Shown here: in pieces, positions 1-5,019 of the stretch | How the letters are laid out: every line of letters begins with the position of its first letter | How positions within the stretch are numbered: the first letter of the stretch is position 1 | NCBI GenBank assembly: GCA_021827805.1 | Contig: JAKAUG010000407.1 | Location: forward strand, 1 to 5,019 | DNA: 5,019 bases | Direction: 5' to 3' | DNA from: Bacillota bacterium | Lineage (GTDB): Bacteria > Bacillota > Sulfobacillia > RBS10-35 > JAJYVN01 | Notes under the pieces: generated by a model | What the model saw: the letters and a program-made list of their open reading frames with translations, nothing else | Told to the model about the DNA's origin: nothing | Database searches by the model: none | Program-made: the position numbers and the translations under genes

Positions 1-11
1 CCCCCGTGCCC

Positions 12-1114
12 TCAGGGCCGCTCATTTCCCCAGAGCTTGCTGCCGTTGCCGAGCGAACGCCGCCAGGCGTCCCGCCAGCGGTGCACCTCGACCGCACCGA
101 TCACGGGCATATTCTGCCGCCCCTCCTTGGGGGGCAGCGCGGGGAAGGCGCGATGCGGCTCGGTCTGATACCAGTATGCCACCGACGCCAGATCGAGGGT
201 CAGGGTGTTGGCGTGCCCGTGCTCGATCGAGCCGCGCACGGAGCGCTCGAAGAGGATCGGGTCCTCGCTGAAGAAGCGGTAGCAGTGGGTACGGCCCATC
301 CAGCCCAGGCTGTGGGGGATGCGGGCGTAGCCGAAATAGGGGTGGCTGTAGATCTCGTTCGGGCACCACGAGGAGTTGAAGAAATCCTCGGTGCCCGTGC
401 CGTGCAGCGAGCCGGGCCACGGCTCGCCATCGATGCGCCACATGTCGTCGCCCTCGCCGTACCAGATGGGCCCGGGTCTGTCGCAGAAGTACTGCACGCC
501 GACGACGTGACCCTTGCCCACCGGGTCGACGCAGAGGTAGTTGTGCTGATCGGAGGGGTGTTCTCGCGATCGGTGCCCTCCGTCTCCCCGGCGTCGGTGA
601 TCTCCCGGTGCCACCAGGCGTGGAAGCGTCCCGCGGTCTCCGGCAGGGAGGCGAGCTGTTCATAGTCCACGTAGTGGTAGAAGGAGTCGATGGGGCGGTC
701 GGACTGGTTCTCCACGGTGATGCGGGCGCCGTTGCTGAAGGGCATCGGGAGGTAGCAGTTCAGGGCGTTGCCGCCGGCGGGCGCGGCGCACACCGGCAGT
801 GCCGTGAAGTCATACTTCTCCCCCCAGCCCTGGCCGAAGAAGTCACCGATGGGAGACTCCACGCTGGGAGCGTCCTCCCCGTCCCAGTACATGCGCAGCA
901 CCGCGTTGCGGCGGAGCATGGGATCCGAGCAGGCGATCATGAACCAGATGTGTCGGATGACGCCCGCGCCCTGGATCTCCGCCAGCACCGCCGTCTCCCC
1001 GGGCTTGATGTGCTGCCGGCAGTCCGCGTTACCGCCATTCGGATCGAAGCTCGAGATGCGGCGTGTTCGTCCCGCGTGCAGTTCGAAGAGCCTGGACAAC
1101 GGTCCCGTACTCAT
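12..1114 (-). pseudogene. DUF2961 / GH172-family glycoside hydrolase, frameshifted
   Basis: Members of this family act on fructofuranosides or arabinofuranosides; the substrate here cannot be told. The start is ATG at 1114, preceded by a good Shine-Dalgarno (GGGGAGG on the minus strand, plus positions 1122-1128, 7 nt spacing). The first 186 codons carry the family N-terminus: an SSFDPNGGNAD segment near residue 21, then GAGVIRHIW near 49. The frame then fails. The rest continues in the next frame with WYGEGDDMW (about 218), LHGTGTEDFF (about 237), SIEHG (about 296) and SVAYWYQ (about 311), ending at TGA 12-14. Adding one C to the C run (plus 555-558) joins the halves as NTPSDQHNY and gives a 367-residue protein, a normal length for the family. 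Everything else looks intact, so this is a recent mutation or a homopolymer sequencing error. The family assignment rests on remembered motifs. Confidence 0.85.
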
Positions 1115-1533
1115 CGGTGAGCCTCCCCGCGCAGAATCTGGCCCCCTGATCGCGTCCGCCGGATGCGCTCCTGTTGCCGCGCGCCGATCGGCAGTGCAGG
1201 GTCCGGCCCGAGCCGGCGGGCGTTTCGACCCGTCTGGACCAGGTGACGTGGGGCGCCCCGAGGGCTCGGCGCCATTTCCAGGCGTACACGCGCAGGCGCG
1301 CCTTCCCGCAGGGCGGACTGCCGCGGCGGCCGCCAGGTCGGATCCGCCGTCCTCCCTGTTCTGCGTCTGGCGCCACGGGCCATCGGCCTCCCGCGACCTC
1401 GGCAGCGCGTCCAACCGTTCAACCTTCTGCCCGGTCCTCCCATGTTGGCCGCACCCTCCTCTTTCCTCTCCTTGGACGAAGGCGCTATCCTGTGGGTGTA
1501 CTCTTCCGCTGGCTTGGCAGGCGCTCGCGGGCG
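1115..1533. other. Non-coding or eroded interval, no convincing gene
   Basis: This interval separates the leftward GH172 gene from the rightward TnpB relic. Long open frames exist on both strands, but they are proline/arginine-rich and I recognise no family in them. One minus-strand stretch (about 1175-1290) has high third-position GC and reads LRVYAWKWRRALGAPHVTW in one frame, so it could be a scrap of an old gene; no start, stop or family supports that. The last part (about 1474-1533) may hold a badly eroded TnpB zinc-ribbon segment, because one frame gives TKALSCGCTLPLA. The ribosome binding site of the GH172 gene is at 1122-1128. No terminator was seen. Confidence 0.5.
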
Positions 1534-1758
1534 TGCCGCAACGCGAGCGGGGCAAGGATCGACCGGGACCTGAACGCGGCGCGGAACCTCGCGTCGCCTG
1601 TCGCCGGGAGTTGTCTGGAGACGCAAGACGCCTGTGGAGCGGAAGGCTCTGGCCAGGAGAACAGCCTGGTGCACCGGCCGCTGGGAAACAGGAATCGCCA
1701 AGCAGGAAACGGATCGCGCAAGCGGTCGGGAACAAGAGGCTATAAGGAGAGGAACGGC
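1534..1758 (+). pseudogene. tnpB: TnpB (IS200/IS605 family OrfB) C-terminal relic
   Basis: TnpB is the RNA-guided nuclease carried by IS200/IS605 elements. What remains is the end of the split RuvC domain: GARIDRDLNAARNLA (from about 1549), the very typical third RuvC motif with the last catalytic Asp in DRDLNAA. A tail follows (SCLETQDACGAEGSG) that resembles TnpB tails ending ETLNACGxxxSG. The zinc ribbon just before is damaged. The text reads CRNASG where the family commonly has C-x(2-4)-CG, so the second Cys is missing. No start codon, N-terminal domain or first two RuvC motifs lie upstream in the same orientation. The frame has no stop of its own and runs on into the small membrane ORF at 1759. 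It is clearly non-functional as a nuclease. Confidence 0.75.
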
Positions 1759-1923
1759 ATGATCATGGTCGGCGCGGGCGGGATGAGCATGGGTGCCCTC
1801 GGGCCCCTCGCCCTGCTGGGCGCCGCCATCCTGGTGGTGTTCCTCGTCGTGCTCGTTGTGCGCAGCATGGCGGATGCCCTGTGGCGGGCGCTGCGCGAAC
1901 GCCGCGCGCGCCATCGTTCGTGA
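1759..1923 (+). CDS. Small single-pass membrane protein (54 aa)
   Basis: I do not recognise a family. The start is ATG 1759, placed by a strong Shine-Dalgarno (AAGGAGAGG, 1744-1752, 6 nt spacing). Residues 1-15 are Gly/Met-rich and uncharged. Residues about 16-34 form one strongly hydrophobic helix (LALLGAAILVVFLVVLVV). The tail (35-54) is basic and amphipathic with many Arg, which predicts an N-out/C-in single-pass peptide. It is 64 bp upstream of the ABM-domain gene on the same strand and may be co-transcribed with it. The frame is open upstream through the TnpB relic, so a longer start cannot be excluded, but the ribosome binding site argues against it. The role is unknown; small TM regulators and type I toxins can look like this, with nothing specific to either here. 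Confidence 0.6.
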   Translation: MIMVGAGGMSMGALGPLALLGAAILVVFLVVLVVRSMADALWRALRERRARHRS

Positions 1924-1986
1924 TCCGGGTCCGAGGCGCTGGGCCTGGACCCGCCGACGAGCAGGAAGCGGACAGGGGGATCTGCC

Positions 1987-2286
1987 TTGGTGACGCTCGG
2001 AATGGACTATCACGTGCTACCCGGACGCGAGGAGGAGTTCGAACGTCTGTGGGCCGACGTCACGGCAGCCCTGGCCTGCCAGCCTGGTCACGTGGTGAGC
2101 CGCCTCTTCCGTGAGGTGCAACGCCCCGGCACCTACCTGGTCTGGTCCGAGTGGTCCGACCGTGAGGCCCTGGCCCGTTTCACGCACTCCCAAGAGTTCC
2201 GGGCCGTGACCGCCCTCGGGCGGGCGGAACTCTTGGCCAGCCCTCCGCGCCACCGGATCCTGCCCATCGACGACCTGGGGCGTTGA
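1987..2286 (+). CDS. ABM-superfamily (antibiotic biosynthesis monooxygenase domain) protein
   Basis: This is a 99-residue cytosolic protein, the usual length of a single ABM domain (a dimeric ferredoxin-like alpha/beta barrel). Visible family features are a first beta strand (TLGMDYHVLPGREEEFERLW), a central strand pair around GHVVSRLFREVQRPGTYLVW, the W-S-E-W-S-D segment near residues 53-58, and the helix with ALARFTHSQEFRA (about 61-73). The family covers heme-degrading enzymes, quinol monooxygenases and polyketide-tailoring enzymes; the substrate cannot be assigned. The start is TTG 1987 or GTG 1990, both served by the GGGGGA ribosome binding site at 1975-1980; ATG 2002 would cut into the first strand. 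It probably follows the small membrane gene in one transcript. No heme-binding or transport genes are nearby to narrow the function. Confidence 0.75.
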   Translation: MVTLGMDYHVLPGREEEFERLWADVTAALACQPGHVVSRLFREVQRPGTYLVWSEWSDREALARFTHSQEFRAVTALGRAELLASPPRHRILPIDDLGR

Positions 2287-2474
2287 GGCGCCGACGCCCT
2301 GGTCCCTGCCCTTGCCGCGACCGGTCGCTCGGTCCCGCTCGGCGGGTGCTGGTCCAATCGTTCCTGGCCCTGCCACACCCCCGCGCGCACCCGCCGCCAG
2401 GTGGTCCCCATCTCGTTGATCAAGTGGTCCCCATCTCGTTGATCACGGACACCAGGCCCCCCGGCACGGGAGTG
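2287..2474. other. Intergenic segment with tandem repeat, no gene
   Basis: No recognisable coding sequence follows the ABM gene here. The segment holds a 12-bp perfect palindrome (GCGACCGGTCGC, 2317-2328) and the 23-bp tandem repeat described separately. The palindrome has no loop, so it is more like a protein-binding site than a terminator, though chance is possible at this GC content. An open frame on the plus strand crosses the segment but has no Shine-Dalgarno or family resemblance. Confidence 0.5.
2401..2445. repeat. Two tandem copies of a 22-bp sequence, period 23 bp
   Basis: The 22 bases at 2401-2422 (beginning GTGGTCCCCATC, ending GTTGATCA) recur exactly at 2424-2445, with one base between. 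The two bases before the spacer position also match (CA at 2398-2399 and 2421-2422). Closely spaced direct copies containing GTGGTCCCC resemble the repeated transposase-binding sites at the ends of IS21-like elements. That is from memory and no transposase is present, so an IS end scar is only one option; operator iterons or a simple duplication are others. Confidence 0.85.
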
Positions 2475-2746
2475 ATGGCGGCGGTCAGGGACGGGTCGAT
2501 GCGCACAGAGCACGGCGAGGGTCATGGCGTGGAGAACGGCTTCTTTCGTCTCAAGGGTGCCCACGGCGCGATCTCCCTGGCGGTGGATCCCCACGGACGG
2601 GGCGCCTGCCCGCGGCCGTTCGTCCTGCACGGGCACCTGGGAGATGAGGACATCGCCGGTCCCGCGCGATCCGCCTGGCCGGAGATGGAATCCTGGTCGA
2701 GCGGACCCACGGCCCGGGGGAGACCCTGCGGCTGTTGCCGGTGTGA
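2475..2746 (+). pseudogene. Probable gene relic, C-terminal fragment with shifted frame
   Basis: Two stretches read like real protein in different frames. The first (2475 to about 2660) includes VENGFFRLKGAHGAISLAVD followed by PHGRGA, faintly like the C-terminal beta-sandwich of glycosidases such as GH38 (the ENxxxR...GxIxSLxD pattern). The second (2666-2746) reads AIRLAGDGILVERTHGPGET and ends LRLLPV at TGA 2744-2746, a plausible strand-rich C-terminus. A perfect inverted repeat begins 3 bases after that stop codon, which supports a former gene end. Joining the two needs an indel near 2655-2666. No ribosome binding site or complete domain is present. The family suggestion is weak; the claim is only that this is eroded coding DNA. 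Confidence 0.35.
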
Positions 2747-2748
2747 GC

Positions 2749-2794
2749 GCGCACCTGGCGGGTGTGGGCAGCGGGCCCGCGGCGCCAGGTGCGC
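2749..2794 (+). terminator. Perfect 12-bp stem inverted repeat, terminator-like, no U tract
   Basis: GCGCACCTGGCG (2749-2760) is exactly mirrored by CGCCAGGTGCGC (2783-2794), with 22 bases between. The loop itself contains the palindrome GCGGGCCCGC (2771-2780), so the structure may fold as a longer two-part hairpin. It begins 3 nt after the stop codon of the preceding relic and ends about 20 bp before the candidate promoter of the MNT gene. There is no T run after the stem, as is often the case for terminators in high-GC bacteria. It could insulate the MNT/HEPN pair from upstream transcription. Confidence 0.55.
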
Positions 2795-2815
2795 CGGAGC
2801 CGCGGCCCCACGTGC

Positions 2816-2821
2816 TAGACT
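2816..2821 (+). promoter_or_regulatory. Candidate -10 box TAGACT for the mntA-hepT operon
   Basis: TAGACT ends 16 bp before the proposed GTG start of the MNT gene, so transcription would begin only about 10 nt before the start codon. No clear -35 hexamer is visible at the usual distance. A similarly placed TACACT precedes the Nudix gene, which makes a shared -10 type more believable. Confidence 0.35.
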
Positions 2822-2837
2822 GATATCGGGTGGTGGT

Positions 2838-3290
2838 GTGCGGGTGGACCTCGGGTCGCTCACCCAGTTCTTCCGGGAAGAGCCCGATGTGCGGTTGGCG
2901 TATCTGTTTGGGTCTCAGGCGCGGGGCGAGGCCGGACCGCTCTCGGACGTGGATCTTGCCGTCGTGCTCTCTGGGGATCCTGCCGGCCAGGGTGCGCGCC
3001 GCGATGTGCTGAACGGGTCCCTGACGCACCTTTTGGGCCGCAATGACGTGGATCTGGTGCTCGCGGACCGAGCGCCGCCACTGTTGCGCCACCGCATTGC
3101 GCGGGGGATCTGTATCTTTGCCCGCAACCCTGTGGAGGCGACACGCTTTGCCGCCACGGCCTTGCGGGACGTTGAGGACACGCGTCCGCTGCGGGACGCC
3201 GCGTACGCGGCCCAGAAGCGCAGGCTGGCCTTGGGCCAGGTGGGGCTGGCTCCGCAGTATCGGCGGGTGGGGCAGCGTGCCGAGAATTGA
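2838..3290 (+). CDS. mntA: MntA-like nucleotidyltransferase antitoxin (MNT domain)
   Basis: This is a 150-residue minimal nucleotidyltransferase of the pol-beta superfamily. The catalytic motif is complete: LFGSQARGEA (G25, S26), then D37-V-D39 in PLSDVDLAVVL, an exact GSx10DxD. The third metal-binding Asp is probably D72 in DVDLVLAD. In the known HepT/MntA (type VII) systems, MntA neutralises the HEPN toxin by transferring AMP groups from ATP to a Tyr in its active-site motif; the intact motif predicts the same here. The start is GTG 2838, with a modest GGGTGG at 2828-2833. The frame is open further upstream, but that part is unlike any MNT protein. The C-terminus overlaps the hepT start by 14 bp, so the two are likely translationally coupled. 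Confidence 0.88.
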   Translation: MRVDLGSLTQFFREEPDVRLAYLFGSQARGEAGPLSDVDLAVVLSGDPAGQGARRDVLNGSLTHLLGRNDVDLVLADRAPPLLRHRIARGICIFARNPVEATRFAATALRDVEDTRPLRDAAYAAQKRRLALGQVGLAPQYRRVGQRAEN

Positions 3291-3714
3291 CGTGGACTCC
3301 GTGCGGGAGCATCTCGCGGCCCTGGAAGCGACGCTACAGGAGCTTCAGGGAATGACGACCTGGAGCGTGGCTCAGCTCACCACAGATACCGTCCACCTCT
3401 GGGCGCTGGCCTACGGATTCCAACTGGCCGCGCAGAATGTCCTGGACATCTCAAGCCACATCGGCAGCGCCCTGCGCCTGGGCGCCGCCCCGGAAGACTA
3501 TCACGGTGCCATCGTGGCGCTGGGCGAGACCGGGGTCCTGGACGCGGACTTCGCCAGGGTCCTGGCGCCGTTGGCCGGTCTGCGCAACATCCTGGTCCAT
3601 GGCTATCTTCGTCTTGAGGCCGAGCGGCTGCACGAGGCCCTGGGGCATCTCGGCGACCTCCGCCGTTTCATCGCGGACATCCACGCCTTCCTGGAGGCGA
3701 ATCCGGGCCTTTGA
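3277..3714 (+). CDS. hepT: HepT-like HEPN-domain ribonuclease toxin (DUF86 type)
   Basis: This is a 145-residue, all-helical HEPN protein of the usual HepT size. The motif RNILVHGY gives R103, H108 and Y110, an exact Rx4HxY. R and H form the RNase active site across a dimer, and the Tyr is the residue AMPylated by MntA in characterised systems. Earlier helices (about residues 6-65, including DTVHLWALAYGFQLAAQNVL) match the family's N-terminal half. The start chosen is GTG 3277, inside the end of mntA and preceded by GGTGGGG (3265-3271). GTG 3292, just after the mntA stop codon, is an alternative that removes five residues. The stop codon at 3712-3714 lies 6 bp from where tnpB similarity begins on the other strand, so the gene's 3' flank was rearranged but the gene itself appears whole. 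Confidence 0.88.
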   Translation: MPRIDVDSVREHLAALEATLQELQGMTTWSVAQLTTDTVHLWALAYGFQLAAQNVLDISSHIGSALRLGAAPEDYHGAIVALGETGVLDADFARVLAPLAGLRNILVHGYLRLEAERLHEALGHLGDLRRFIADIHAFLEANPGL

Positions 3715-3720
3715 CCCGTT

Positions 3721-3942
3721 GGCCTCGGTCAGAAAGCCGTACTCCTCGGACTGTTTCCAGAGGCGCAGTAGGCCGCAGAGGTCGTTGTACCAGATGAGCG
3801 GTACCCCCTGCTACAACCGCTCCAGGTTGAGGCGGAGGGCCGAGTTCCAGACGAAGCGGGCGTGCCCGGCCATTTTGGTGAGAACGTGCTCGATGTCCGG
3901 TGTCGGCTTCAGCTTGAAGCGGTATCCCCGCAGAACCTTCAT
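3721..3942 (-). pseudogene. tnpB: TnpB N-terminal relic with in-frame amber codon
   Basis: The start is ATG 3942 on the minus strand. The first 43 codons read MKVLRGYRFKLKPTP, then HARFVWNSALRLNLERL, which is the N-terminal helix-turn-helix/OrfB_IS605 region. A TAG (3811-3813) follows. Beyond it the same frame continues as typical TnpB: QGVPLIWYNDL, then LRLWKQSEEYGFLTEA, ending at about 3721. The family commonly has Glu after LERL, so GAG to TAG is a likely nonsense change. Similarity stops 6 bp from the end of hepT, which marks the break point. All RuvC motifs and the zinc ribbon are missing here. A TnpB C-terminal relic lies about 2 kb to the left in the opposite orientation and might come from the same element. 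Confidence 0.85.
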
Positions 3943-4033
3943 GCCTTGGTCATCACTCCCTGCGGAGCGGAGAACACGTACCGAAACGCGCTGGTTCCAA
4001 CACGGAGGTCGGTGCGAAAGCAGTGCGTTGCAT

Positions 4034-4054
4034 CCCCATGCCTGAAGGCAGGGG
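4034..4054 (-). repeat. IS200/IS605 subterminal hairpin with a bulged T
   Basis: On the minus strand the sequence reads CCCC-TGCC-TTCA-GGCA-T-GGGG: an 8-bp stem, a 4-base loop and a single unpaired T (plus position 4038) in the 3' arm. An imperfect palindrome with one extrahelical T in that arm is what the TnpA transposase recognises in IS608-like elements. It lies about 90 bp upstream of the tnpB start, where the left-end hairpin is expected. Confidence 0.65.
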
Positions 4055-4141
4055 CCTCGCGCTGATTTCCGGTAGGGCAGGACCGCGGACCCGGGAAGCG
4101 GCCGTCCCGCGCGCCCGGCGGGGGACCGGCCCGCGGCGGTG

Positions 4142-4147
4142 TACACT
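4142..4147 (+). promoter_or_regulatory. -10 box TACACT, leaderless-type promoter of the Nudix gene
   Basis: TACACT lies 7 bp before the ATG at 4155, so the expected transcription start falls on or beside the A of the start codon. There is no Shine-Dalgarno between them (CTTCCTGCC), consistent with a leaderless mRNA. No clear -35 box is visible. Confidence 0.5.
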
Positions 4148-4154
4148 TCCTGCC

Positions 4155-4907
4155 ATGGACCTCAGCGGACGGACCAACCCGGAGTTGCGCGCCCTGCACC
4201 TGGAGGCCTGGCAGGCCAAGGACATCGCGCTCTGCGCCCGTATCGCGGCCTGTCTGCACGAGCGGGAGCTTGCGTGGGCCGATCCCGAGCCCCTGGACAT
4301 CTATGACGACTCGCTGGAGCATCGCGGCGTCAAGACGCGAGGCCTGGTGCACCTGGATGGGGACTGGCACCGCAGCTTTCACTGCTGGGTCGTGCTGCCC
4401 GAGCGTGGGACGCTGCTGGCGCAGCGCCGCGCGACCGCCAAACGGACCTATCCCGGCGCGCTGGACACCACCGTGGCCGGGCACTACCGGGCCGGGGAGG
4501 GCGTGCGCGAGGGGTGCCGGGAGGCAGATGAGGAGCTCGGCCTCAGCCTGGACCCGGACGCCCTCATCCCGCTCGGGCGCGCGGTGGACATGGCCCGGCA
4601 TGGCGTGCTCCTCGACCGGGAGGTTGCGGATGTCTTCCTGTACGCCGCACACATCGGCCCCGACGAGCTGCATCCCGACCCGGCGGAGGTCGCGGCGGTC
4701 GTGGAACTGGATCTGGAGGCGGCCCTGGCCCTGTTCACCGGTGCCGCGGCCCAGGTGCCGGCCTGGGAGTACCCGGCGGGCGGGGGAGATCGCCTCCGGG
4801 TGCAGGTGACCTCGGGCGCGTTCACGCGCCATCACGACCGGTACTACGCCCGCCTCGCCCTGCAGGCGCGGCGGATCGCCGCCGGCGAGCCGCCGCTGCT
4901 CGTGTAG
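4155..4907 (+). CDS. Nudix hydrolase, IDI/YfcD-like subgroup
   Basis: This is a 250-residue cytosolic protein. Residues 1-43 are a helical extension (NPELRALHLEAWQAKDIALC). The Nudix region begins at EPLDIYDDSLEHRGVKTRG (about 45), followed by WHRSFHCWVVLPERG (71-85) and QRRATAKRTYPGALDTTVAG (90-109). The Nudix box is GHYRAGEGVREGCREADEEL followed by GL (109-130), with the metal-binding READEE intact (R122, E123, E126, E127). The gap before RE is six residues rather than the classic seven; relatives reading AGHxxxxETVEDGxREVxEE share this, as I recall. It should cleave a nucleoside-diphosphate-linked substrate with Mg2+ or Mn2+; which one is unknown. Isopentenyl-diphosphate isomerase is less likely but belongs to the same fold. 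The ATG start is supported by the adjacent -10 box. The gene stands alone; no terminator was seen after the TAG. Confidence 0.85.
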   Translation: MDLSGRTNPELRALHLEAWQAKDIALCARIAACLHERELAWADPEPLDIYDDSLEHRGVKTRGLVHLDGDWHRSFHCWVVLPERGTLLAQRRATAKRTYPGALDTTVAGHYRAGEGVREGCREADEELGLSLDPDALIPLGRAVDMARHGVLLDREVADVFLYAAHIGPDELHPDPAEVAAVVELDLEAALALFTGAAAQVPAWEYPAGGGDRLRVQVTSGAFTRHHDRYYARLALQARRIAAGEPPLLV

Positions 4908-4957
4908 ACGCAACGCTTTGTTCAAGGAGGCTTTACGGGTGTTTCATGAGTTCGCGC

Positions 4958-4963
4958 TATGCT
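4958..4963 (+). promoter_or_regulatory. Candidate -10 box TATGCT before the right-edge gene
   Basis: TATGCT is followed 22 bp later by a purine-rich ribosome binding site and a GTG start at 5006. A possible -35 (TTTACG, 4932-4937) has a long 20-bp spacer, so the promoter call is tentative. Confidence 0.35.
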
Positions 4964-5005
4964 CGCAGCAGCGGCCAGGAGGGCCGGAGGAAGGAGCGAT
5001 CGATC

Positions 5006-5019
5006 GTGAGACCCGTCGT
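5006..5019 (+). CDS. Start of an unidentified gene, cut by the window edge
   Basis: GTG 5006 is preceded by GGAGGAAGGAG (4986-4996) with 9 nt spacing, a strong Shine-Dalgarno. Only V/M-R-P-V is visible, so no function can be given. A competing start is GTG 4939 in another frame, 8 nt after AAGGAGG (4924-4930), which also stays open to the edge. One of the two is probably real, and the first has a better match to the nearby -10 box. Confidence 0.4.

Larger units (their letters stand above)
3721..4054 (-). mobile_element. IS200/IS605-type element remnant (one end plus 5' tnpB)
   Basis: Reading on the minus strand, this contains a subterminal hairpin (4054-4034), about 90 bp of leader, then the first 74 or so codons of tnpB, cut off next to the hepT stop codon. 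No tnpA gene and no right end are present. The outer boundary is not fixed, because these elements lack terminal inverted repeats and target duplications; the true tip probably lies a few tens of bases beyond 4054. The element is dead and cannot move without help from elsewhere. Confidence 0.65.
3943..4154. other. IS left-end leader and Nudix upstream region
   Basis: Apart from the IS hairpin and the Nudix -10 box, no gene is seen. The tnpB relic has only a poorly spaced GGGAG (plus 3956-3960, 13 nt from ATG) as a ribosome binding site. The stretch 4080-4140 is extremely GC-rich and can fold (for example GTCCC at 4103-4107 against GGGAC at 4122-4126). Confidence 0.5.

Noticed and set aside
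1484..1495. Promoter -10 TATCCT driving a short ORF from about 1495
   Set aside because: The ORF ends after about 25 codons and resembles nothing; the region is better explained as eroded TnpB sequence.
1534..1758. Functional guide RNA (omega RNA) gene from the TnpB 3' end
   Set aside because: No right-end hairpin or conserved scaffold could be identified, and the only TnpB copies here are dead; nothing in the sequence supports expression.
1111..2013. Long open frame (300 codons) on the minus strand
   Set aside because: Pro/Arg-rich and antisense to the membrane peptide and TnpB relic; no family resemblance and no ribosome binding site. It is a GC-driven shadow.
2401..2445. CRISPR array
   Set aside because: Only two copies with a 1-bp separation; no spacers and no cas genes.
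2283..2837. Upstream extension of the MNT reading frame as one long fused protein
   Set aside because: The frame happens to stay open, but it crosses a tandem repeat, a stable inverted repeat and a promoter-like box, and MNT proteins of this family begin where the GTG at 2838 lies.
3939..4925. 328-codon open frame antisense to the Nudix gene
   Set aside because: Mirror image of a well-supported Nudix coding frame; composition is that of a shadow frame.

Overview
High-GC bacterial window with no rRNA, tRNA or CRISPR. The phylum cannot be fixed from the sequence. A GH172/DUF2961 enzyme, GTG/TTG starts and TANNCT -10 boxes lying almost on the start codons fit soil-type high-GC lineages such as Chloroflexota, Armatimonadota, Actinomycetota or Planctomycetota. 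This is accessory DNA: short intact genes sit between decayed genes and insertion-sequence debris.

Left part (minus strand): a nearly complete DUF2961/GH172 glycosidase gene (1114 to 12), broken by one apparent 1-base loss in a C tract (plus strand 555-558). About 400 bp without a convincing gene follow. At 1534-1758 on the plus strand lies the eroded C-terminus of an IS605-type TnpB. Its frame runs without a stop into a 54-residue single-pass membrane peptide, which has its own strong ribosome binding site. An antibiotic-biosynthesis-monooxygenase (ABM) fold protein comes next.

Middle part: 2287-2837 holds a 23-bp tandem repeat, a probable gene relic with a shifted frame, a perfect 12-bp inverted repeat just past the relic's stop codon, and a candidate promoter. 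Then comes an intact MNT/HEPN pair. The nucleotidyltransferase has GSx10DxD and the HEPN protein has Rx4HxY, the signatures of the MntA/HepT (type VII) toxin-antitoxin system. Their reading frames overlap by 14 bp.

Right part: abutting the hepT stop codon, on the minus strand, is the N-terminal 74 or so codons of a tnpB gene with an in-frame amber codon. Upstream of it is a hairpin with a single bulged T, like the subterminal hairpins of IS200/IS605 elements. A plus-strand Nudix hydrolase with a leaderless-type promoter follows, and a new gene probably begins at the right edge.

The best candidates for a closer look are the MntA/HepT pair lodged between two oppositely oriented TnpB relics, the IS end hairpin, and the structured relic at 2475-2794. 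I see no clear evidence of a wholly new multi-gene system.
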